The notes: generated by a model from the letters alone, not told the origin. 36,647 nucleotides of DNA from an uncultured Verrucomicrobiota bacterium (GCA_946610035.1 CAMOCC010000021.1:1-36647); one strand, 5' to 3'. Positions 1-16,048 are shown, counted from the stretch's first letter. Program-made: numbers and translations.

Positions 1-35
1 CCGGCTGCTCCGTCTTCGGCTCGGGGATAGGGATA

Positions 36-142
36 AGTTAAGAGTTGGGAGTTGGTTAGGATCGGTTAGGGTCCTTTAGGGTCGTTTAGGGTCATTTAGG
101 GTCATGTTAGTGCCGAAGATGACTAATCCTCAATTCTTAACT
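36..142. repeat. Imperfect inverted repeat flanking a decamer array
   Basis: An 11-base segment at 36-46 (AGTTAAGAGTT) and its near-complement at 132-142 (AATTCTTAACT, one mismatch) bracket the decamer array at 51-110. The arrangement looks like a small MITE-like or REP-like unit lying beyond the rpoC terminator. No coding sequence is visible in bases 1-176. Mobility is an inference and nothing here encodes a transposase. Confidence 0.4.
51..110. repeat. Decamer tandem repeat, consensus GTCNTTTAGG
   Basis: Six consecutive 10-base blocks from 51 to 110 follow the pattern GTCNTTTAGG. The outer copies are degenerate and the inner three are near-perfect. The array ends in TTAGTGCCGA. The same decamer followed by the same TTAGTGCCGA end is found inside ispE at 9299-9324, so this is a dispersed family and not a purely local slippage product. 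Confidence 0.8.
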
Positions 143-176
143 CGTAACTTCTCAAGCCACCGACTACCATTAAAAC

Positions 177-212
177 AAGCGGCGCGACTTCCGAAGGGAA
201 GACGCGCCGCTT
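177..212 (-). terminator. Rho-independent terminator after rpoC
   Basis: A perfect 10-base stem (AAGCGGCGCG paired with CGCGCCGCTT) continues into a second short stem (CTTCC/GGAAG) with a CTTC loop. On the minus strand it is followed by GTTTTAA. It begins 22 bases past the rpoC stop codon and is the expected end of the rpoBC transcript. The stem is symmetrical, so it might also act on plus-strand transcription. Confidence 0.85.
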
Positions 213-234
213 TGTCGCTTCATGGGCTATGCTG

Positions 235-4608
<4,374 letters not shown>

Positions 4609-4637
4609 TTGTTAAGTCTCCCTGATAGATGTCCGCC

Positions 4638-8558
<3,921 letters not shown>

Positions 8559-8622
8559 TTTTCTGTGCCTTTGTTGATTGTTCAGTTGCAAATATGACTT
8601 GGAAACCCTAGTCATGCGCCTG

Positions 8623-8643
8623 AAGTGTGGTAAGCGACCACTT
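8623..8643 (-). promoter_or_regulatory. Hairpin in the rpoB 5' leader
   Basis: In the roughly 115-base leader between the predicted rpoB promoter and its start codon, AAGTGGT and ACCAC-CTT segments can pair around a CGCTT loop. One stem side carries a two-base bulge. The hairpin could be a regulatory leader structure or incidental. There is no U-run after it, so it is not an obvious terminator. Confidence 0.3.
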
Positions 8644-8679
8644 TGTTAACTGTCCGCATCTTGGGTAGTTTGAGTATAT

Positions 8680-8709
8680 ATTTTATCAAAAATTCCCCCT
8701 TGAAGGCAA
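8680..8709 (-). promoter_or_regulatory. rpoBC promoter
   Basis: On the minus strand TTGCCT (8704-8709) is followed after 18 bases by TAAAAT (8680-8685), a good sigma-70-type match. It lies about 120 bases upstream of the rpoB start codon. Its -35 hexamer overlaps the -35 hexamer of a plus-strand promoter serving the neighbouring tRNA. Confidence 0.6.
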
Positions 8710-8714
8710 GGGGG
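8695..8714. promoter_or_regulatory. Palindrome between the divergent rpoB and tRNA promoters
   Basis: CCCCCTT (8695-8701) and AAGGGGG (8708-8714) form a perfect 7-base inverted repeat around a GAAGGC loop. The element is centred exactly on the two overlapping -35 boxes. It may be a binding site for a regulator acting on both promoters, or a by-product of two promoters placed head to head. Confidence 0.4.
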
Positions 8715-8729
8715 CAAATTTGGTAAAAT
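8700..8729 (+). promoter_or_regulatory. Promoter of the tRNA(CAT) gene
   Basis: TTGAAG (8700-8705), an 18-base spacer and TAAAAT (8724-8729) preceded by TGG (extended -10). The predicted start site falls a few bases before the mature tRNA 5' end at 8745. Confidence 0.6.
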
Positions 8730-8744
8730 ATTCGGCGTTGGTTT

Positions 8745-8821
8745 GGACCGGTAGCTCAGTCGGTCAGAGCTGGGGACTCATAATCCCTAGGTCGGGGGTT
8801 CAAGTCCCTCCCGGTCCACCA
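8745..8821 (+). tRNA. tRNA with CAT anticodon (tRNA-Ile2 or elongator tRNA-Met)
   Basis: A canonical cloverleaf is visible. The 7-base acceptor stem is GGACCGG/CCGGTCC, the anticodon stem GGGGA/TCCCT encloses loop CTCATAA (anticodon CAT), and the T-arm contains GGTTCAAGTCC. The discriminator is A at 8818 and CCA is encoded at 8819-8821. The GACTCATAATC context and the following GGTCG resemble tRNA-Ile2, which reads AUA after lysidine modification. Elongator tRNA-Met cannot be excluded without covariance scoring. It is not an initiator tRNA, because the first acceptor pair is matched. It is the only plus-strand gene in the window. Confidence 0.9.
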
Positions 8822-8856
8822 CAATTCCCCCATCTTTCCGGTCCAGTACACATTAT

Positions 8857-8930
8857 TGGTTGTCCCGCTTGGATTCGAACCAAGACTAAGGGTATCAAAA
8901 ACCCCTGTGCGGCCACTACACCACGGGACA
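8857..8930 (-). tRNA. tRNA-Gln (anticodon TTG)
   Basis: The acceptor stem TGTCCCG/CGGGACA, the anticodon stem GGGGT/ACCCT with loop TTTTGAT (anticodon TTG) and the TTCGAATCC T-arm are all complete. The discriminator A is at 8860 and CCA is encoded at 8857-8859. The 5' end of the tRNA (8930) lies inside the coding sequence of ispE: the last five ispE codons, including the stop, are the first 15 bases of the tRNA. Release of the tRNA from a common transcript would therefore cut the ispE message. Confidence 0.95.
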
Positions 8931-9836
8931 GGTTCGGACGGCCCGGGCCCAAAGGCCCTTCGCCTCCAGAAGCGCCGCGATTTCACGTCCCCGCGCCTCC
9001 GTCGGGACGAGACCGAAGACAGTCGATCCGCTGCCGCTCATAAGCACACCCTCCGCACCCGCATCGGCGAGCGCCGCCTTCACCGCCGCAATCTCCGGAT
9101 GGAGCGCCACGGCCGGCGGCTCGAGGTCGTTCTGCAGGGCGGACGCTATGGCGGCGACCTCCCCGCTTTCAAGAGCAGAGTAAATATTATACAATATCGA
9201 TGTGTCGTCTGGCAAGCGCGAAGTGCACTTGGAGTAGACTTCCGCGGTCGAAGAGTGTACGCCCGGGTTGGCTAGGACGAGATTCAGGGGAGGATGGGGT
9301 CGTTTAGCGTCTTTTAGTGCCGAATCGCGTCGCCCGGGGTCGCTTGCAGACACTGACTCGACCCCGCCCGCCCCTAGGACCGACACCTTTTCGCCGCGAC
9401 CCTCCATCAGGACCGGGCGGCCGGAAATCCGTGCAAGCACAAGCGCGGGCACGTCGCTCCCGACCCTCGCACCCACCTCCGCAAGCCGCGCGGACGGCAG
9501 GGAAAGTCCCCAAATGGTGTTCAGTGCGACGATGACCGCCGCCGCATCCGCGCTGCCTCCGCCGAGCCCGCCCCCTACGGGGATTCGCTTCTCGACGTAG
9601 TGGATCGCCGCGCCGAGCCCGCGTCCGCCCGCCTCTCGCGCCAACTCGCGGGCCGCCTTGAGCGCAAGGTCGTCCGGATACCGGGAATCGCTGGAGATGC
9701 CGTCGGCGAGCGTCACCTCAAGCGTGTCCGACAGCGAAACGGGCATGACAACGGAACGAAGCGCGTGATATCCATCAGCGCGCTTCGCAAAGACTTCAAG
9801 CGTGAAGTTTACCTTGGCGTATGCCTCGAGGATCAT
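8916..9836 (-). CDS. ispE: 4-diphosphocytidyl-2-C-methyl-D-erythritol kinase
   Basis: A GHMP-family kinase of the MEP isoprenoid pathway, which phosphorylates CDP-methylerythritol. At 306 residues it is about 20 longer than typical homologues. Hallmarks are K8 in the AKVN motif, the ATP loop PVGGGLGGGSADAAA (residues 86-100), D128 in VGSDVPALV, and the C-terminal MSGSGSTVFG motif. The extra length sits at about residues 160-182, where the DNA contains the decamer repeat also seen near the window start. The ATG overlaps the stop of the upstream 504-aa gene (ATGA), suggesting translational coupling. The stop codon lies within tRNA-Gln. Confidence 0.95.
   Translation of the reverse strand: MILEAYAKVNFTLEVFAKRADGYHALRSVVMPVSLSDTLEVTLADGISSDSRYPDDLALKAARELAREAGGRGLGAAIHYVEKRIPVGGGLGGGSADAAAVIVALNTIWGLSLPSARLAEVGARVGSDVPALVLARISGRPVLMEGRGEKVSVLGAGGVESVSASDPGRRDSALKDAKRPHPPLNLVLANPGVHSSTAEVYSKCTSRLPDDTSILYNIYSALESGEVAAIASALQNDLEPPAVALHPEIAAVKAALADAGAEGVLMSGSGSTVFGLVPTEARGREIAALLEAKGLWARAVRTCPVV
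9186..9215 (-). promoter_or_regulatory. Candidate promoter inside ispE, reading toward tRNA-Gln
   Basis: TTGCCA (9210-9215), an 18-base spacer and a perfect TATAAT (9186-9191) lie within the ispE coding sequence. Transcription would start about 250 bases before tRNA-Gln and could supply that tRNA independently of the ispE operon. The sequence match is strong, but the position within a gene lowers confidence. Confidence 0.4.
9299..9324. repeat. Decamer repeat copy within ispE
   Basis: Two consecutive decamers (GTCGTTTAGC, GTCTTTTAGT) followed by GCCGA match the array and its end at 51-115. The copy is in frame with ispE and encodes part of the extra segment (about residues 171-180). Confidence 0.7.
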
Positions 9837-11347
9837 TCTCCGTCCGAATCGTCCTCGTCTTCGTCGTCCTCGTCAAGCTCGTCGCAGGTCATTCCGCCCA
9901 TCTGGGACTGGACTACCGTGAAGCCGGCCATGAAGAGGGACGAAATCGCCTTCATCTCGCCGGGGGTGACGCGGCAGAGCACCGCAAGATTCGCATCCTT
10001 CCTCCAGGACGCGGCGGCGATGCAGTCGTCGCCAACGGGCGGAAGCGTCGCCAGCAGGCCCTTGATCGTCGAAAGCTGCGGATTGTCGGGGAACATCTTC
10101 ATCACCTCGTCCGCCACAAGGCGTATCGTCCCGTACAGGGAGACGACCGCCGCGCCGACGAGTGGACGACCCGCCATCTCGGGCAGAGTCTTCTCGAAGC
10201 GGGCGGACGCCGTGGACGGAAGCTCGATACCCTTGATGGACAGGGAGGCGAAAAGCTCGGGGTTCTTCGCCTCGAACTTCGGGGCGGCGACGGCGAGCTG
10301 GAGCTCCTCGAGGAACGACTCGGGGTTGGAGATCTTCTGGCACGCCTCAAGGCCCTCGGTCTTCGCGTACTCGACGAGCTTCTGGATGTCGAGCGTCTGA
10401 CGGACGACCGGGCCCTGGATGTCGATCTTTACGAAGTCCAGTTTGAAACCCTTCTTGGTCAGGAACTCGACGAGCCTGTCGAAGTTCTTCATGTCCGATC
10501 CGTTGCCGGAGTCCTCGGCGTAGGCGCAGGCGACGAGCGCGTCGCGTCCGGCGAAGGAGAGGGGCTTGGACTTGGAGATGCTCTTCAAGCCGACCTTGGC
10601 GAGTTCGGTGCCTTCGACGGGAGCCGCGCAGAAGCGGATGTCCAGGCCCTTGTCGGACGCCTTGAAGCCGAAGCCGCCGTCCTTGACCTGCTTGAGGACG
10701 TTGGCGAAGTTCTCCATCTGCTGGACGGCCGTCTGCGCATTCGCCTTGCCGGCCATCTCCTTCTTCAGTTCCCCGGCCGCGTCTTCGGCGGCGCGGGCGA
10801 TCAGCTTCAGCGCGGCGGTCGTCAAGCGGACGGACGCCGCCTCGCCGTTGCAGGGCTTCCTCGACGCCGATTCGGCGAGGTAGCCCTTGGCAAACTCCGC
10901 GTCGTTGCCGAAGGAGACCCACTTGCCGTCCTCGGAGAAGGCGGCGAACATGTCGTCGATCTTGACGACGCCGTTGGTCTCCACCGCATCCTCGTCGGCG
11001 GCCAGGACGGACGCCTTGGACTTGCTGGCGGGATAGGCGACGGCGAACTTGAGAGCCTCGAAGAAATACTCGGGATCATCGGGCTTGAAGGCGTCGGGAT
11101 CGCCGTAGACGACCGCGCTCACACAGGCGCCTTCGCGCATGGCCCCGAACGCCTCGGCCAGAGGATTGGAGGTTAGACCATTGACGGCGAGCATTCCAAC
11201 CATGGGCTGGCCGACCATCTCGCCGATCTTCGTGGCCTGGGTTATGAGATCCATCCGGTCCGTGAAAACGGCTTCGGCGAGCTTCTCCTGGGCGGCGGAG
11301 GCGGCAAGGGCAATGCCAGCCACTGCGAGGGATACGAGTCTTTTCAT
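9833..11347 (-). CDS. Secreted protein of unknown function with acidic tail
   Basis: A 504-residue protein not assigned to any family. It has a clear Sec signal peptide (MKRLVSLAVAGIALAASA, with cleavage predicted near ASA-AQ), so the mature protein should be periplasmic or exported. No transmembrane segment is evident after the signal. The body is rich in Ala, Lys and Glu, and the last 16 or so residues are almost all Asp/Glu (DELDEDDEDEDD). An AAAGGA ribosome-binding site precedes the ATG. Its stop codon overlaps the ispE start, so the two are probably translated together, although a functional link to isoprenoid synthesis is not evident. It lies 52 bases after the aminotransferase gene. 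Confidence 0.85.
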   Translation of the reverse strand: MKRLVSLAVAGIALAASAAQEKLAEAVFTDRMDLITQATKIGEMVGQPMVGMLAVNGLTSNPLAEAFGAMREGACVSAVVYGDPDAFKPDDPEYFFEALKFAVAYPASKSKASVLAADEDAVETNGVVKIDDMFAAFSEDGKWVSFGNDAEFAKGYLAESASRKPCNGEAASVRLTTAALKLIARAAEDAAGELKKEMAGKANAQTAVQQMENFANVLKQVKDGGFGFKASDKGLDIRFCAAPVEGTELAKVGLKSISKSKPLSFAGRDALVACAYAEDSGNGSDMKNFDRLVEFLTKKGFKLDFVKIDIQGPVVRQTLDIQKLVEYAKTEGLEACQKISNPESFLEELQLAVAAPKFEAKNPELFASLSIKGIELPSTASARFEKTLPEMAGRPLVGAAVVSLYGTIRLVADEVMKMFPDNPQLSTIKGLLATLPPVGDDCIAAASWRKDANLAVLCRVTPGEMKAISSLFMAGFTVVQSQMGGMTCDELDEDDEDEDDSDGE

Positions 11348-11399
11348 GGTTTTCCTTTCTTTTTTGGTGTAAATGTCCTGAATATGGTGTTTTCGCCGC

Positions 11400-12686
11400 T
11401 CAGGCGCCCTTTACGACGTCCTTCACCGCTGCGGCGACGTTCGCGAAGAGCTGCGGGAGCTTCGCCTTGGGGATCGTCGAGAACGCAAGGCGGATGAGCC
11501 CCGAGAGGACGATCGTCCCCGTCGAGTACTTCTCGATGAGCCGCCTGCGCACCGCCTCGGCGTCCGCCCCCTTCGGCCTTACGCACATGAAGTAGCCGGA
11601 GTTGAACGGCATTACGTCGAAGGACTCCGCGTACTCGGGATGGTCTGCGAGTATCTTGCGTATCGTCGTGTAGCGGGACTTGAGGACGGCGTACTTCTCC
11701 GCCTTCTGCGCCGCGTATGCGGGGTCTGCGAACGCCGCGAGCGCGATGCGCTGCCCTATGCCCGTCGCATTGGAGATGGAACTCCTGACATTGCCGGCGG
11801 CCTTCGCCTCCAGCGCCTTGAGCTGATCTGCGCTAGCGCCCTTGAATGCGAAGGTGATGAATCCTACGCGAAGCCCCCAGACGTAGTCCTCCTTCGTCGT
11901 TCCGTCGAGCTTGACGGCGAGGATGTTCTCGGAAAGGTCGCTGAACTCCGCGAAAAGCGACTCGCCGTGGACTCCTTCTTCGTAGACGAGGCCGAAGTAG
12001 GCGTCGTCCAGGACGACTACGATCTTCTTCCCGGCGTCGGCCGCCGCCTTGACGGCGGCGACGATCTCCCCGGCGTCCTCGATCGTGGCCGTGTAGCCCG
12101 TCGGGTTGTTCGGGAAATTGAGGATAAGTATCTTCTTTTCGCCGTCTTCGAGCAGTTTCGCCTTCATCGCCTCGGCATTGAAGCGCCCGTTCCCGCCTAC
12201 GAAGGTCTCGAACGTCTCCAGCTTCGCGCCGCAGGCTTCGCCGAAGACGAGCGCGTAGTTGTCCCAGTAGAGGTCGGGGACGACCACAGCGTCGCCGGGA
12301 CCGGCGAAGAGCTCGGCCGTGACGCGGAGCCCGTGCGTGAGCGCGTTGGTGACGACCGGGTTCGAGAAGGTCCTGCCCACGAGGGACGGATTCTTCCTGA
12401 ACTCCATCTCGCGCCAGACCGCGCGCAGGTCGGGGTTGCCGAAGCTGCCCGCGTAGAGGAACGTCTTCTTGTCCAGATTGAGGCTCTTCGAGAAGCATTC
12501 CATCACCAGCGGCGTGCCGTCCTCCTCGAAGGCCATGCCGATGGTGGCGTTGATTTCACACTTCTTCGCCTCGGCACCCTGACCGAGGATCCCGCCGTAC
12601 GGGAAATACATGCGCCTGCCCGCCGACGAGAGGAATTCCGCCGCCGGCCCCAGCGTTTCATTGAGCTTTACTGCAAGTTCATTCAT
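11400..12686 (-). CDS. PLP-dependent class I/II aminotransferase
   Basis: A fold-type I aminotransferase of 428 residues. Visible motifs are FPNNPTG (N194-G197, binding the cofactor and substrate), DDAYFGL (from D227) for the PLP pyridine ring, the predicted Schiff-base lysine K265 in DGTTKEDYVWG, and R273 in GLRVGF. The substrate cannot be deduced, though an aromatic or branched amino acid aminotransferase is possible. The start codon lies only 11 bases beyond a perfect TATAAT and has no Shine-Dalgarno sequence, so its mRNA looks leaderless. Downstream are the secreted 504-aa gene and ispE, possibly in the same transcript. Confidence 0.9.
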   Translation of the reverse strand: MNELAVKLNETLGPAAEFLSSAGRRMYFPYGGILGQGAEAKKCEINATIGMAFEEDGTPLVMECFSKSLNLDKKTFLYAGSFGNPDLRAVWREMEFRKNPSLVGRTFSNPVVTNALTHGLRVTAELFAGPGDAVVVPDLYWDNYALVFGEACGAKLETFETFVGGNGRFNAEAMKAKLLEDGEKKILILNFPNNPTGYTATIEDAGEIVAAVKAAADAGKKIVVVLDDAYFGLVYEEGVHGESLFAEFSDLSENILAVKLDGTTKEDYVWGLRVGFITFAFKGASADQLKALEAKAAGNVRSSISNATGIGQRIALAAFADPAYAAQKAEKYAVLKSRYTTIRKILADHPEYAESFDVMPFNSGYFMCVRPKGADAEAVRRRLIEKYSTGTIVLSGLIRLAFSTIPKAKLPQLFANVAAAVKDVVKGA

Positions 12687-12697
12687 GACGGGACAAT

Positions 12698-12706
12698 ATT
12701 ATACCA
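12698..12706 (-). promoter_or_regulatory. Extended -10 promoter of the aminotransferase gene
   Basis: Minus-strand TGGTATAAT, an extended -10 without a recognisable -35. The -10 ends 11 bases before the ATG at 12686, so the predicted start site is about five bases or fewer from the start codon. Confidence 0.65.
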
Positions 12707-12771
12707 TTTTTTCCCGGCGGATGGAGCGCGACACGAAATTTTATTTGAGGCTTCAGTCGCAACGTCTGTCG

Positions 12772-15090
12772 CTAGTCCAGATTGTCCATGAAGCCGGAGA
12801 CGCGAGAAAGGAGCTCGCCTACGTCCGTCACGGTGTGGACCGTCGCGGGGATGGACTTCTTGAATATCGCCCCGTAGTTCTTCGTGACGAGGCGCGGATC
12901 GGTCACCACGACGACGCCGCGGTCGCGCTTCGTGCGGATGAGCCGTCCGAAGCCCTGCCTGAACTTTATGACCGCCTCCGGGAGCGAGTAGTCCCTGAAG
13001 GAGCTGCCGCCCTCGCGCTCTATCTTCTCGGCGCGGGCCTCCACGACGGGGCTCCCCACCTGCGCGAACGGAAGCCGCGCTATGACGACGCATGAAAGCG
13101 CCTCGCCCGCGACATCCACCCCCTCCCAGAAGGACTGCGCCCCGAAAAGCACCACCTTCGCCGGCCGACCCTTCAGCGCACGCGTCATCGCCTCGCGCGA
13201 AGGGCCCTCGCCCTGGACCATGAGTGTCAGCCCCGACGCCTCGAACGCCGAACGCGCGTTGGCGGCGACGGCGTTCATCATCTCATAGCTCGTGAAGAGG
13301 ACGAGCGCGCGGCCCTGAGTGGCCCCGAAGAGGTCGTTCAGGATCGCGGCGAGGCTCTCGGAGTAGCGGACGGGGTCGGACGCCGGGTCCGGGAGGCAGT
13401 CCGGCGCAAGGACGAGCGACTGCTCCAGGTAGTTGAACGGCGACGCCGCGACGAAGGTGCTGAAGCGGAACTCCTCCCCTTCGTCCGCGCCCTTCGCCGG
13501 CGCGGACGTCCCGAGCCGCCTCGACATGTACTTGAAGTCGTTCCCCACCCGGAGCGTCGCCGAACAGAGGACGACGGAGTCCTTCACGTCGTAGAGCATC
13601 TTCTTCAGATCCTCCGCCACCGAAAGGGGCGCGGCGACGAGCCGCGTGTACGCGTGGCGCCTCTCGAGCCTCACGCGCTCCACCCAGTAGGCGTGAGTGT
13701 CCTTGTCGCCCTGGAGGACGAAGTTCGTCTCGTTTGCGAAGGCTATGAGGCTCTCCGCCACGCCGTCGGCCTGCACCGCGAGGTCCGCGCACGGATTCGG
13801 CTCCCCCTCCGGGACGGAGTTCTGGATCGCGTCCCTCACCTCGTGCAGGAGCTTGACGAGCGCGGCGAGTTCGCTCTCAAGGCGCGACTGCGCGGCGAAG
13901 AGGTTGCCCTCGTCCCATGCGTCGTCGTCGTATTCGCGGAAGAGTCCGCGCACGGAGTACCGCCGCCGGCCTTCGCACACCTTGTAGCGGACGACGTCAG
14001 CGCCCTTGATCGGACGCAGCAGGAGCCCTGCGAGGCCCGCAACGTCGTCGGCGGCGGAGACTATGCGGACGATCAGGGAGTCCGCCTCGGCTATGCGGCG
14101 GCGCATCATGTCCGCGACGGACCCGGCAAGGAGCCCCTTGTTCACGGCGCGGTCTATGGAGGAGAGGACTCCGCCCGGACGCGACCTCCTGCCGCGTCCC
14201 TTCCTGACGAGCCTGTTGAGTATCCGCGTAAGCTCGGGGACTGAGAACTCGTAGCTCAGGAACTCCGTCGCAATGTCCTCTAGGTTGTGGGCCTCGTCGA
14301 GGACGAGACGTCCGTACGCCGGCAGTATCGCGCCGCCCCCGGCGCCCGCCTCGGCGAGGACGAGGGCGTGGTTGACGATGACGAGGTGGGCGTCCGCCGC
14401 ACGCTTGCGGGCGCGGTAGACGAAGCATCGCGTGTACCACGGGCACCTCCTTCCGCCGCATTCCTCGCCCGGACACGAGATGAGGTTCCTCGGGATTCCT
14501 TCGTAGGAGTCAAGGTCGCCGTCCGGCGTCGTCTTGAGCCACTCGATGAAGTGCGGCATCTCCGCCTGCTCCTCGGGGGCCATCGTCCAGTACCCCGCCG
14601 AGAAGAACTCCGCGACCTCCCTGAGGCAGAGGTAGTTGGCGCGCCCCTTGAGAAGCGCCACCTTGAACCTGCGCTCATCGTCGCCCAGTATCCTGCGCGC
14701 GCGCGGGATGTCCGAGCCCATGAGCTGGCTCTGGAGGTTGCGCGTCGCGGTGGAGACCACGACGGGGGTGTCGTTCGTCCACGACCAGAGGATGGCGGGG
14801 ACGAGGTAGGCGAGCGACTTGCCGACGCCCGTCCCGGCCTCGACCATGAGGTGTTCGCGCGCGTTGAAGGCGCGGACTATCGCCTGGAGCATGTCGATCT
14901 GCCCCGGACGCTCCTCGTAGCCGTCCATGCGCCCGAGCGTCCCGCCCGCGCGCAGGTGGCCCGCCGCCGCCTCGGGGTCGAGGCGGGCGCAGTCGCAGTG
15001 CGACGGGAGGTGGCGCACCTTGGACGGCTCCCTCCACTCGGGTAGGAAGTCCGCCCAGTTGGGATCGTCTATGAATGCGGCCGGGGACAT
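12772..15090 (-). CDS. DinG/XPD-type ATP-dependent DNA helicase
   Basis: A superfamily 2 iron-sulfur helicase of 772 residues. In order it has RPGQ at 61-64 (Q-motif-like), Walker A GTGVGKS at 86-92 and a likely Fe-S cysteine C155 in GRANYLC. Further cysteines follow at C206, C211, C216 and C222, then the DEAH box at 265-268. The C-terminal motif VI is in GFGRLIRTKRDRG. DinG-type enzymes unwind 5' to 3' and resolve R-loops and forks. The first 50 or so residues are not recognised. The start follows fcl by 22 bases and has no close ribosome-binding site, so it may depend on coupling. No C-terminal exonuclease is present. Confidence 0.9.
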   Translation of the reverse strand: MSPAAFIDDPNWADFLPEWREPSKVRHLPSHCDCARLDPEAAAGHLRAGGTLGRMDGYEERPGQIDMLQAIVRAFNAREHLMVEAGTGVGKSLAYLVPAILWSWTNDTPVVVSTATRNLQSQLMGSDIPRARRILGDDERRFKVALLKGRANYLCLREVAEFFSAGYWTMAPEEQAEMPHFIEWLKTTPDGDLDSYEGIPRNLISCPGEECGGRRCPWYTRCFVYRARKRAADAHLVIVNHALVLAEAGAGGGAILPAYGRLVLDEAHNLEDIATEFLSYEFSVPELTRILNRLVRKGRGRRSRPGGVLSSIDRAVNKGLLAGSVADMMRRRIAEADSLIVRIVSAADDVAGLAGLLLRPIKGADVVRYKVCEGRRRYSVRGLFREYDDDAWDEGNLFAAQSRLESELAALVKLLHEVRDAIQNSVPEGEPNPCADLAVQADGVAESLIAFANETNFVLQGDKDTHAYWVERVRLERRHAYTRLVAAPLSVAEDLKKMLYDVKDSVVLCSATLRVGNDFKYMSRRLGTSAPAKGADEGEEFRFSTFVAASPFNYLEQSLVLAPDCLPDPASDPVRYSESLAAILNDLFGATQGRALVLFTSYEMMNAVAANARSAFEASGLTLMVQGEGPSREAMTRALKGRPAKVVLFGAQSFWEGVDVAGEALSCVVIARLPFAQVGSPVVEARAEKIEREGGSSFRDYSLPEAVIKFRQGFGRLIRTKRDRGVVVVTDPRLVTKNYGAIFKKSIPATVHTVTDVGELLSRVSGFMDNLD

Positions 15091-15112
15091 CTATGCTGCG
15101 GCTGTTCCCCGA

Positions 15113-16048
15113 CTACAAGCGGATGGTTCCCGAGGCGAGCTCCGCGCGGTAGCTCGCGACGGTGAGCGCGAGCCCGGCCTTTAGGTCGATTTCGGGCTTC
15201 CAGCCGAGCGAGCGGATAAGGGACGTGTCGCACAGTTTGCGCGGCGTTCCGTCCGGCTTCGACGCATCCCACTCGATCCTCGCCGTCGACCCGGTCGCCG
15301 CCTTCACGGCCTCGGCGAGCTCGCGGATCGTCACCTCCTCGCCGGAACCGACGTTCATGAGGTCCGGCGGATTTTCAAGCGTCAATGCGAAGAGGCAGGC
15401 GGAGGCGAGGTCGTCGACGTGGAGGAACTCGCGTATCGCCGAACCCGTGCCCCAGAGCGGGACGACATCCTTCATCGTCTCGAACTTGCGGATCAGGGTC
15501 GGCAGAACGTGCCCGTGGACGATGTCGTAGTTGTCTCCCGGTCCGTACAGGTTCGTCGGCATGAGGGAGTGGTACATGAGCCCCCTTTCGCGCCTGAGGA
15601 ACTCGCAGAGCTTGAGACCGGATATCTTGGCGAGCGCATAGCCCTCGTTCGTCTTCTCCAGCTCGCTCGTAAGGAGCGCGGACTCGGGAATAGGCTGGGG
15701 CGCCATGCGCGGATAGATGCACGTCGAGCCGAGGAAGAGGAGGCGCTTCACGCCCGCTTCCGCCGCGCCCCAGATCGTGTTCATCGCAATCATCTCGTTC
15801 TCGTAGAGGAACTTCGAGTTCGCCGCGCTGTTCGCGCCGATCCCGCCTACGCGCGCGGCGGCGATCACCGCGACGTCCGGCCTTTCGGACTCGTAGAACT
15901 CCCCCACGGCCCCGGGGTCGAGCAGATCAAGCTCCCCATGCGTCCGCTTGACGATATTGGTGTATCCGGCCTTCTCCAAGGCCATGCATACGGCCGAGCC
16001 CACCATTCCGCGGTGTCCCGCGACGTAGATTCTGTCTGTGAGTTTCAT
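15113..16048 (-). CDS. fcl: GDP-L-fucose synthase
   Basis: A bifunctional epimerase/reductase of the extended SDR family, 311 residues. It converts GDP-4-keto-6-deoxymannose to GDP-L-fucose using NADPH. It shows the nucleotide-binding GHRGMVG (11-17), S108 in FLGSTCIYP, and the catalytic pair Y137/K141 in YALAK, as well as the [10 protein letters not shown] segment. It follows gmd, the preceding step, by 30 bases, so the pair makes GDP-L-fucose for surface polysaccharide or glycan use. No glycosyltransferase is nearby. Sometimes named wcaG. Confidence 0.96.
   Translation of the reverse strand: MKLTDRIYVAGHRGMVGSAVCMALEKAGYTNIVKRTHGELDLLDPGAVGEFYESERPDVAVIAAARVGGIGANSAANSKFLYENEMIAMNTIWGAAEAGVKRLLFLGSTCIYPRMAPQPIPESALLTSELEKTNEGYALAKISGLKLCEFLRRERGLMYHSLMPTNLYGPGDNYDIVHGHVLPTLIRKFETMKDVVPLWGTGSAIREFLHVDDLASACLFALTLENPPDLMNVGSGEEVTIRELAEAVKAATGSTARIEWDASKPDGTPRKLCDTSLIRSLGWKPEIDLKAGLALTVASYRAELASGTIRL

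Noticed and set aside
51-110. Possible CRISPR array at the decamer repeats
   Set aside because: The period is 10 bases with no spacers, and there are no cas genes in the window.
8559-8615. An earlier rpoB start at 8615
   Set aside because: It lacks a convincing ribosome-binding site, and its extra 19 residues do not resemble known RpoB N-termini.
8720-9043. Open frames spanning the two tRNA genes near 8.7-9.0 kb on either strand
   Set aside because: They read directly through complete tRNA genes; the peptide content comes from tRNA sequence.
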